Below are positions 9,642 to 16,545 of a stretch of DNA of 64,000 bases, piece after piece (position 1 is the stretch's first letter; the number at the start of each line of letters is the position of its first letter). The stretch is from Amphibiibacter pelophylacis (GTDB lineage Bacteria; Pseudomonadota; Gammaproteobacteria; Burkholderiales; Burkholderiaceae_C), in the NCBI RefSeq assembly GCF_037688875.1, contig NZ_JAWDIE010000003.1, positions 124,001 to 188,000 on the forward strand. The letters run 5' to 3'. Below the pieces are notes generated by a model. The model ran no database searches. It was given only the letters and a program-made list of their open reading frames with translations, and was not told the origin of the DNA. The position numbers and the translations under genes were made by a program.

Positions 9642-9816
9642 GTCTGCTGCCCGCCGGAGGCCGCATTCCTGAACCCTAGGGGTACAGGTGGACCGGGGCA
9701 GCCGGGCTTTGGGTTCATCTGACGCGAGACGATCACGCCCACCCGGCTATGTTCCCAGCCCGGCGCTCGTTGAGCATCGGTTCAAGGAAATATATACCGC
9801 CGCACAGGCAGCAGAC
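9642..9816 (-). ncRNA. ssrS: Candidate 6S RNA (ssrS-like structured RNA)
   Basis: This 175-nt stretch between amgK and purL folds into one long, irregular hairpin. The ends pair perfectly (GTCTGCTGCC at 9642-9651 with GGCAGCAGAC at 9807-9816). A second arm pairs ATTCCTGAACC (9664-9674) with GGTTCAAGGAAAT (9778-9790), and an apical arm pairs GCCGGGCTTTGGG near 9701 with CCCAGCCCGGC near 9754. Rod-like pairing with internal bubbles, ~175-185 nt length and the CCTTGAACC/GGTTCAGG segments are typical of betaproteobacterial 6S RNA. A TAAGAT -10-like box lies about 7 nt before the minus-strand 5' end, so the minus strand is favoured. Identity rests on recall, not a covariance search. Confidence 0.55.
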
Positions 9817-9826
9817 AAGCCGGATC

Positions 9827-12800
9827 TTAGCCCAAAGACAGAGCCCGTGCTGCGTTATGGAACAGCGCCATCCACGGGCTGTGCCCGCCTTGCGCGGCCC
9901 CATCGCCCGCCTGCCAGCTCATCTGGGCGCGGCGGAAGACGCGTTCCGGGTGCGGCATCATGGCCGTGGCGCGGCCGTCCAGCGAGGTCACCGCCGTCAG
10001 GCCGCCCGGGCTGCCGTTGGGGTTGAGCGGATAGCCCTGCGCGGGTGCGCCACTGCCATCAACAAAGCGCAGCGCCGCCAGATGCGCCGCCTGGAGCGCA
10101 TCCTGACTGCCTTGGCGCTCGAAGTTGGCATAGCCCTCGCCGTGCGAGACGACGATGGGCAGGCGGCTGCCCGCCAGGCCCTTGAGCAGCAGGCTGGGGC
10201 TGTCCAGCACCTCGACCTGCGACAGGCGCGCCTCGTAGCGCCCGCTCAGGTTGTGCGTGAAGCGCGGCCAGGCCTGCGCGCCGGGGATGAGTTCGGCCAG
10301 CGCCGCCAGCATCTGGCAGCCGTTGCACACGCCCAGGGTGAGCGTCTCCGGGCGCTGGAAGAAGGCCGCAAAGGTGTCGCGCAGCACCGGGTTGAACAGG
10401 ATGGATCTGGCCCAGCCCTCGCCCGCGCCCAGCGTGTCGCCGTACGAGAACCCGCCGCAGGCGACCAGCATCTGCACCTCAGCCAGGCGGACGCGGCCAG
10501 CCTGCAGATCGCTCATGTGGACGTCAAACGCGTCAAAGCCCGCCAGGTGGAAGGCGTAAGCCATTTCCACCTGCGAATTGACGCCCTGCTCGCGCAGCAC
10601 GGCCACGCGCGGGCGGGCGGTGAGGACCGCCGGGGCGCAGGCCGCCTGCGCCGTGGCGCTCAGGTGTTCGTGCAGACCGCCCGCCGCCGGATCAGACAGA
10701 TCAGCGACAGTGGCGTGCTCCTGGTCGGCCAGTTCGGCGTTGTCGCGCAGGCGGGCGATGCGCCAGCTGACCTCGTCCCAGGCCGACAGCGCCTCGGCCA
10801 GCGGCAGCGTCAGCACGCGGGTGGCGTCGCGCCAGATGTCCAGCGTCTGCGCGCTATGGGTCTGGCCCACGACGTGGCTGTGGCGCGACAGGCCATGCTC
10901 GCGCAGCAGGGCCATCGCCGTGTCGCGCTGCGCGCGCGGCACCTGCAGCACCAGGCCCAGCTCCTCGTTGAACAGCGCCTGCAGGCTGCGCTCGGTGCGG
11001 CGCTGGCCGATCTGCGCCGCCCAGTTCTTGCTGTCGCCGACATCGGCCAGCGAATCGCTGACGCCGTCGCCCTCGGTGACCAGCAGGTCGATGTTCAGGC
11101 TGACGCCGACGTGTCCGGCGAAAGCCATTTCGGCCACCGCCGCCCACAGGCCGCCGTCCGAGCGGTCGTGGTAGGCCAGGATGAGGCCGCGCTCGCGCAG
11201 CGCGTTGACGGCGGCGACGGCGCGCACGATGTCCTGCGGATCCTGCACATCGGGCACGCGCTGGCCGAACTGGCCCAGGCACTGCGCCGCAATCGAGCCG
11301 CCCAGGCGCTGCTGGCCATGGGCCAGATCGACCAGGATCAGGCAGGTGTCGCCCGGCTGCAGCTGCGGCGTGAGCGTGCCGCGCACGTCATCCACCGTCG
11401 CAAAAGCGGTGACGACGAGCGAAACCGGCGAGGTCACGCGGCGCTCTGTGCGGCTCTCGGCGTCCTGCCAGCGCGTGGTCATGGACAGGCTGTCCTTGCC
11501 AACCGGGATGCCGACGCCAAGGGCCGGGCACAGTTCCAGACCCACGGCGCGCACAGTGTCGAACAGCGCCGCGTCTTCGCCGGGCTGGCCGCAGGCGGCC
11601 ATCCAGTTGGCGCTCAGTTTGACGCGATCCAGCGTGATGGGCGCGGCCAGCAGGTTGGTCAGGCTCTCGGCCACCGCCATGCGCCCGGACGCGGCGGCGT
11701 GGACGCTGGCCAGCGGCGTGCGCTCGCCCAGCGCCATGGCCTCACCGGCCAGGCTGGCGTGGTCGGCCAGCGTCACGGCCACGTCGGCCACCGGCACCTG
11801 CCAGGGGCCGACCATCTGGTCGCGGTGGCTCAGGCCGCCGACGGTGCGGTCGCCGATCGTGATCAGAAAGCGCTTGCTGGCCACCGTGGGGTGGCGCAGC
11901 ACGTCCAGCACCAGCGCTTCCAGCCGCGCTTCGCCCAGGTCCAGGCCCAGCAGGCCATCGGCCACGCCGGGGCCGACCTGCGCCGGGCGACCTTCGGGCT
12001 GGATGCGCGTGGCGTCGCGGCTCATGCGCGGGGGCTTGCCCAGCAGCACCGACATCGGCATATCGATCGGCAAAGGCCCCGCAGATTCGGCAGCGGCCGC
12101 ATCAACCCGGAAAGCGCCCTGGCCATCGGGCTCGATCAGGCCTGCGCCCAGGCGCAACACGGGCTCGTCGGTCACCACGCCGACCACGGCGTAGGGACAA
12201 CGCTCGCGGCGGCAGAAGGCATCAAACTGCGCCAGGCGCTGCGGCGCAATCGCCAGCACATAGCGCTCCTGGCTTTCGTTGCACCAGATTTCCTTCGGCG
12301 CCAGGCCCGCCTCTTCAACCGGGATGCGGTCCAGATCAAAACTGGCGCCGCGCCCGACGACATCGACCAGCTCGGGCAGCGCGTTCGAGATCCCGCCCGC
12401 GCCCACGTCGTGAATGGACAGCACGGGGTTGTCCGTGCCCAGCTGCCAGCAGTGGTTGATGACCTCCTGCGCGCGGCGCTGCATTTCGGGGTTGCCGCGC
12501 TGGACAGAGTCAAAATCGAGCTCGACCGCGTTGTGCCCGGAATCGAGCGAGCTGGCCGCGCCGCCGCCCATGCCGATGCGCAGGCCGGGCCCGCCCAGCA
12601 CGATGAGCTGCGTTCCGGCGGGGAAATCGCGCTTGTGCGACTGCTCCAGGTCGATGCTGCCCAGGCCCCCGGCCAGCATGATGGGCTTGTGGTAGCCGCG
12701 CCGCACGCCATCCACCGTCTGCTCGAAAACGCGGAAATACCCCGCCAGGCTGGGGCGGCCGAACTCGTTGTTGAAAGCGGCGGCGCCCAGCGGCCCGGCG

Positions 12801-14041
12801 GTCATGATGTCCAGCGGCGTGGCCATGTGGGCGGGCTGCGTGCCCAAGGACCCGTCGGCGCGGGCGGCGTCTTCCCAGGGCGCGGCCAGGTCAGGCAGGC
12901 GCAGGTGGCTGACCGAAAACCCGACCAGCCCGGCCTTGGGCTGCGAACCCCGGCCCGTGGCGCCTTCGTCACGAATCTCGCCGCCCGCGCCGGTGGCAGC
13001 GCCGGGGTCGGGCGAAATTGCCGTGGGGTGGTTGTGGGTTTCGACCTTCATCAGCACGCCGCTGCTCGCGCGGCGCGTGCGGTACTGGAAGGCGTCCAGG
13101 CCCGGCGCCTCCTGCGTGGCCCAGGCGTCGGCGGGCACGGCCCAGCGCTCGACCGTGTGACCGCGCAGGATGGCGGCGTTGTCGCTGTAGGCCACCACCG
13201 TGCCGCCGGGGTGGGTGGCTTCAGTGTGGCGGATCATGCCAAACAGGGTGTGGTCCTGGGCTTCGCCATCCACGGTGAAATGCGCGTTAAAGATCTTGTG
13301 GCGACAGTGCTCGGAGTTGGCCTGCGCGAACATCATCAGCTCGACATCGCTGGGATCGCGCTGCAGGCGCACGAAAGCCTCGTGCAGATAGCTGATCTCG
13401 TCCGGCGACAGGGCCAGGCCCAGGCGGGTATTGGCCTCACGCAGGGCGGACTCCCCTTCGGCCAGCACGGCGATGCGCTCCAGCGGCGGCGCGCTGCGTT
13501 CGTCAAACAGGACGCGGGCCTGATCGGGCTGAAAGACCACTTCCTGCGTCATGCGGTCGTGCAGGGCGCGCGCCAGCGCCTGGCGCAGCGCGGCATCGGG
13601 CTGCGCGGGGGCAGATTTTTTCAGGCCAATCTGCTCCAGCCAGCCGCCCGCCGGGGTCAGATCCAGATGGAACTCGGTGACACGCTCGACCCGCGCCACA
13701 GGCAGGCCACAGCCGCGCGCGATGTCGGTGGCCTTGCTGGCCCAAGGCGACACGGTGCCCCGGCGCGGCATCACGGTGAGCACCACGCGGCCAGGCGCGG
13801 CCGTTTCATCGCCCGTCCAGGCGTCGCCGTACTGCAGCAGGCTGTGCACCTGCGCGGTCTGCTGCGGCGTGGGCGCCTGCTGCCAGTGCACCCAGTGCAC
13901 ATGGCGCGCTGCGACCTGCTGCGGGGGCGTGCCCCCGGCGGCCAGGGCCACGCCCTGCAGGGTCTGCAGCAGGCGCTGGCTCTGGGCGGCAGACAGGGCG
14001 GAACCGCCGGCAACCGGCGTCAGGAGATCGGGTGTGGTCAT
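9827..14041 (-). CDS. purL: Phosphoribosylformylglycinamidine synthase (FGAM synthase, large PurL)
   Basis: A 1404-residue single-chain enzyme for step 4 of purine synthesis: FGAR plus glutamine and ATP gives FGAM. Order of domains: N-terminal PurS-like region, then two AIRS-like ATP-binding halves (motifs VKVETHNHPTAISPDPGAAT, SIHDVGAGGISNALPELVD and ILAYHDRSDGG), then a C-terminal class I glutamine amidotransferase. The nucleophile Cys lies in LGVCNGCQM near residue 1235, and a His in the VVSHGEGY segment. It is somewhat longer than E. coli PurL (1295). It is divergent from map with a 112-bp gap; the purine repressor site, if any, is not obvious. Confidence 0.96.
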   Translation of the reverse strand: MTTPDLLTPVAGGSALSAAQSQRLLQTLQGVALAAGGTPPQQVAARHVHWVHWQQAPTPQQTAQVHSLLQYGDAWTGDETAAPGRVVLTVMPRRGTVSPWASKATDIARGCGLPVARVERVTEFHLDLTPAGGWLEQIGLKKSAPAQPDAALRQALARALHDRMTQEVVFQPDQARVLFDERSAPPLERIAVLAEGESALREANTRLGLALSPDEISYLHEAFVRLQRDPSDVELMMFAQANSEHCRHKIFNAHFTVDGEAQDHTLFGMIRHTEATHPGGTVVAYSDNAAILRGHTVERWAVPADAWATQEAPGLDAFQYRTRRASSGVLMKVETHNHPTAISPDPGAATGAGGEIRDEGATGRGSQPKAGLVGFSVSHLRLPDLAAPWEDAARADGSLGTQPAHMATPLDIMTAGPLGAAAFNNEFGRPSLAGYFRVFEQTVDGVRRGYHKPIMLAGGLGSIDLEQSHKRDFPAGTQLIVLGGPGLRIGMGGGAASSLDSGHNAVELDFDSVQRGNPEMQRRAQEVINHCWQLGTDNPVLSIHDVGAGGISNALPELVDVVGRGASFDLDRIPVEEAGLAPKEIWCNESQERYVLAIAPQRLAQFDAFCRRERCPYAVVGVVTDEPVLRLGAGLIEPDGQGAFRVDAAAAESAGPLPIDMPMSVLLGKPPRMSRDATRIQPEGRPAQVGPGVADGLLGLDLGEARLEALVLDVLRHPTVASKRFLITIGDRTVGGLSHRDQMVGPWQVPVADVAVTLADHASLAGEAMALGERTPLASVHAAASGRMAVAESLTNLLAAPITLDRVKLSANWMAACGQPGEDAALFDTVRAVGLELCPALGVGIPVGKDSLSMTTRWQDAESRTERRVTSPVSLVVTAFATVDDVRGTLTPQLQPGDTCLILVDLAHGQQRLGGSIAAQCLGQFGQRVPDVQDPQDIVRAVAAVNALRERGLILAYHDRSDGGLWAAVAEMAFAGHVGVSLNIDLLVTEGDGVSDSLADVGDSKNWAAQIGQRRTERSLQALFNEELGLVLQVPRAQRDTAMALLREHGLSRHSHVVGQTHSAQTLDIWRDATRVLTLPLAEALSAWDEVSWRIARLRDNAELADQEHATVADLSDPAAGGLHEHLSATAQAACAPAVLTARPRVAVLREQGVNSQVEMAYAFHLAGFDAFDVHMSDLQAGRVRLAEVQMLVACGGFSYGDTLGAGEGWARSILFNPVLRDTFAAFFQRPETLTLGVCNGCQMLAALAELIPGAQAWPRFTHNLSGRYEARLSQVEVLDSPSLLLKGLAGSRLPIVVSHGEGYANFERQGSQDALQAAHLAALRFVDGSGAPAQGYPLNPNGSPGGLTAVTSLDGRATAMMPHPERVFRRAQMSWQAGDGAAQGGHSPWMALFHNAARALSLG

Positions 14042-14153
14042 GGCGCAGGCAGACGGCGTGTGGGCCGCCCTGGGGGTAGTCGTGCGAGAATATCAGCCCA
14101 TCATTCTATCGTCCGGCCCCAGCGGGCCCGGTCAGAGCTTCCCCGATTCCGAC

Positions 14154-14966
14154 ATGAGCATCATTCTCAAAACCGCCGACGACATCGCCGCCATGCGCGT
14201 CGCCGGCCGCCTGGCCGCCGAAGTGCTGGACATGCTGACCCCGCACGTGCGCGCAGGCGTCACCACCGAGCACCTGGACCAGCTGGCGCACGACCACATG
14301 GTCCATGTGCAGGGCACGATTCCCGCGCCGCTGAACTACGCGCCTTCGGGGCACAAGCCCTATCCCAAATCGATCTGCACCTCGATCAACCACCAGGTCT
14401 GCCACGGCATTCCCAACGACCGGCCTTTGAAGGATGGCGATATCGTCAACATCGACGTGACCGTGATCAAGGACGGCTGGCACGGCGATACCAGCCGCAT
14501 GTTCATCGTCGGCAAAGGCTCGATCGCGGCGACCCGCCTGTGCGCGGTCACTTACGAGGCCATGTGGAAGGGCATCGCGATGGTCAAGCCGGGCGTGCGT
14601 CTGGGCGACGTCGGCCACACCATCCAGACCTATGTCGAGCGCCACGGCTATTCGGTGGTGCGCGAGTTCTGCGGCCACGGCCTGGGACGCGGTTTCCACG
14701 AAGCGCCGCAGGTGATGCACTACGGCCGCCCCGGCACCATGGAAACGCTGGAGCCCGGCATGGTCTTCACCATCGAGCCCATGGTCAACGCTGGCCGCCG
14801 CGAGATCCGCGAACTGGGCGACGGCTGGAGCATAGGCACCAAAGACCGCTCGCTGTCCGCGCAGTGGGAGCACAGCCTGGCCGTGACCGAGACCGGCTAC
14901 GAGGTGCTGACCCTGTCCGCCGGATCGCCACCGCTGCCCGATTTCGTCACAGCCACGGCCTGCTGA
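14154..14966 (+). CDS. map: Type I methionine aminopeptidase
   Basis: A 270-residue cytosolic metalloenzyme that removes initiator Met. The five metal ligands can be placed: Asp in NIDVTVIKDGWHGDTSRMF (two Asp), His in CGHGLGRGFHEAP, Glu in FTIEPMV and Glu in SAQWEHSLAVTE. The substrate-pocket segment TSINHQVCHGIP is intact. The start MSIILKTADD at 14154 matches family length (264 in E. coli). In many betaproteobacteria map is next to glnD; here four small genes lie between them. Confidence 0.95.
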   Translation: MSIILKTADDIAAMRVAGRLAAEVLDMLTPHVRAGVTTEHLDQLAHDHMVHVQGTIPAPLNYAPSGHKPYPKSICTSINHQVCHGIPNDRPLKDGDIVNIDVTVIKDGWHGDTSRMFIVGKGSIAATRLCAVTYEAMWKGIAMVKPGVRLGDVGHTIQTYVERHGYSVVREFCGHGLGRGFHEAPQVMHYGRPGTMETLEPGMVFTIEPMVNAGRREIRELGDGWSIGTKDRSLSAQWEHSLAVTETGYEVLTLSAGSPPLPDFVTATAC

Positions 14967-14985
14967 CGCGCGGCCCGGCACGGAC

Positions 14986-15288
14986 ATGGACTTCGTGCTG
15001 CTGGCCGCCCTGGCCAAAGCCAACGCCAGCTTCCGGCAGCCCAGCGCGTTCGGCGCGCTGTTTGGCGTCCTGAGCCTGGCCGGAGACTGGTTCTTCATGA
15101 ACTTGGGCGGCCACCCCCTGACCGCCCTGCTGATTCTGCTCGTCGCCAAATCCCTGCTGGCCATGGCCACGCTGGAACTGCTCGACCGCTTCGACGACAG
15201 CATCCTGATCTGGATGGCTGTGCTGATTGCGGGCAGCGCGGTGGTGATGGTGGCGCCGAGGTGGGCGCTGGGGGTTTTGGGGGGATGA
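14986..15288 (+). CDS. Small membrane protein of unknown function
   Basis: A 100-residue protein (MDFVLLAALAKANASFRQ...) beginning 20 bp after map. I do not recognise a family. It has two or three likely membrane segments: a weak one around FGVLSLAGDWFFMNL, LTALLILLVAKSLLAMATLELL and ILIWMAVLIAGSAVVMVAP, separated by a short charged loop (DRFDDS). Codon use looks native and the gene is probably transcribed with map. No catalytic motif is visible. Confidence 0.6.
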   Translation: MDFVLLAALAKANASFRQPSAFGALFGVLSLAGDWFFMNLGGHPLTALLILLVAKSLLAMATLELLDRFDDSILIWMAVLIAGSAVVMVAPRWALGVLGG

Positions 15289-15327
15289 GCACGTTGACAG
15301 TCTGTGCTGCATGGAATACCTTCAAAC

Positions 15328-15582
15328 ATGCACAGCACACGCTTCAACCGCCCGGTCATCCTGACACGTCACGCCGCCCTGCGCATGCAAGAGCGTCAGA
15401 TTACTGAAGCGCATCTTCTGGCGGTGATTGATACTGGCGAGACCCGCTTCAAGGACGCTGCCCATCTGTGGGCCTTCAAGCATCTGGATGGGCGCAGCGA
15501 CAACCTGATCTGTGCCGTCCTGGTTCTGGAAAATGCAGTCATCGTCAAAACTGTCATGCACACATTCACCCCGGAGGCCTGA
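15328..15582 (+). CDS. DUF4258 domain protein, putative toxin of a toxin-antitoxin pair
   Basis: An 84-residue basic protein (MHSTRFNRPVILTRHAALRMQERQ) with the DUF4258 pattern: LTRHAALRMQERQI near the N-terminus, a short beta hairpin, and a closing VIVKTVMHTFTPEA strand. A GTG at 15304 would add eight residues; the ATG at 15328 fits the family better. It is followed 3 bp later by a DUF2283 gene. DUF4258 proteins resemble small BrnT/RelE-like RNase toxins and are often paired with DUF2283, so a toxin role is inferred, not shown. Confidence 0.65.
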   Translation: MHSTRFNRPVILTRHAALRMQERQITEAHLLAVIDTGETRFKDAAHLWAFKHLDGRSDNLICAVLVLENAVIVKTVMHTFTPEA

Positions 15583-15585
15583 GTT

Positions 15586-15783
15586 ATGCAGACCACTTAC
15601 TACGGCGATGACGACATCCTGGTCATGCGCCTTTCGGACAAACCCATCGCCCGCGAGGTGTCGCAGGACTGGAACACACACATCAGCTTCGCCGACGACG
15701 GCAGCACCGTAGAAATTGTGGTTCTGGATGCCGCAGCCATAGGCGCCTACCCGCTGCGTGTGCTGAACGGCCAGGCCGCCTGA
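15586..15783 (+). CDS. DUF2283 domain protein, putative antitoxin
   Basis: A 65-residue acidic protein starting MQTTYYGDDDILVMRLSDKP, with the DUF2283 pattern: YYxDDDxLxxRLSDKP, then VSxDWNTxISFxxDGxxVEIVVLDA. Such proteins are encoded directly beside DUF4258 proteins and are thought to act as the antitoxin. Start lies 3 bp after the stop of the DUF4258 gene, so the pair is translated together. No DNA-binding motif is evident, so autoregulation would need another domain or mechanism. Confidence 0.62.
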   Translation: MQTTYYGDDDILVMRLSDKPIAREVSQDWNTHISFADDGSTVEIVVLDAAAIGAYPLRVLNGQAA

Positions 15784-15838
15784 CCCCACCGAACTGCACG
15801 ACAATAGCCCCCACACCGCTCAACCCCGGGGGACTTCG

Positions 15839-16543
15839 ATGCCTGTGCTCTACATCGCCAACAAGAACTATTCGTCGTGGTCGCTGCGCCCCTGGGCGCT
15901 GATGCGGGCGCTGGATATCCCGTTTGAAGAGCGCCTGGTGCCCTTTGTGCAGCCCGGCGAGCCCAGCCCCTTCGCGGCCTTTTCGCCCACCGGGAAAGTG
16001 CCCTGCCTGGTCGATGACACGCCGGACGGCCCCATCACCGTCTGGGATTCGCTGGCGATTGCCGAATACCTGGCCGAGAGCCACCCCGGCGTCTGGCCCA
16101 CCCACCCGGCCGCCCGCGCCTTTGCGCGCTGCGCCAGTGCCGAGATGCACTCCGGGTTTGCCACGCTGCGCAACGTCTGCGGGATGAACTGCGGCGTGCG
16201 CGTCGAGCTGGCGCCGCCCAGCGTGGCGCTGCAGGCCGATCTGGCCCGGCTGGACGCGCTGTGGCAGCAGGGGCTGGACCACTTTGGCGGCCCCTGGCTG
16301 GCGGGATCGGCATTTGGCGCCGTCGATGCGTTTTTCGCGCCCGTCGCCTTCCGGGTGCAGACGTATGGCCTCGTGCTGAAACCAGCGGCACAGGCCTACG
16401 CGCAGCGCCTGCTGGATCACCCTGTGCTGCGCGACTGGTACGACCAGGCGCTGGCCGAGCCCTGGCGCGATGCTGCCCACGACGCTGAGCTGCCCCGCGC
16501 CGGGCGCGTGGTGGCCGACCTGCGCCGCCAAGCCGGAGCCTGA
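15839..16543 (+). CDS. Glutathione S-transferase family protein
   Basis: A 234-residue cytosolic protein with a thioredoxin-like N-domain (LYIANKNYSSWSLRPWALMRALDIPFEE) and an all-helical C-domain. The SPTGKVPCLVDD cis-Pro loop and DSLAIAEYLAE glutathione-binding helix are intact. Ser13/Ser14 in NYSSWS occupy the catalytic position expected for Ser/Tyr-type GSTs. It ends 2 bp before glnD, so it is likely in the same transcript. The physiological substrate cannot be deduced. Confidence 0.85.
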   Translation: MPVLYIANKNYSSWSLRPWALMRALDIPFEERLVPFVQPGEPSPFAAFSPTGKVPCLVDDTPDGPITVWDSLAIAEYLAESHPGVWPTHPAARAFARCASAEMHSGFATLRNVCGMNCGVRVELAPPSVALQADLARLDALWQQGLDHFGGPWLAGSAFGAVDAFFAPVAFRVQTYGLVLKPAAQAYAQRLLDHPVLRDWYDQALAEPWRDAAHDAELPRAGRVVADLRRQAGA

Positions 16544-16545
16544 CC

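Noticed and set aside
9749..15073. Plus-strand open frame of more than 1700 codons across purL and map.
   Set aside because: Antisense to purL for most of its length and out of frame with map; no domain features.
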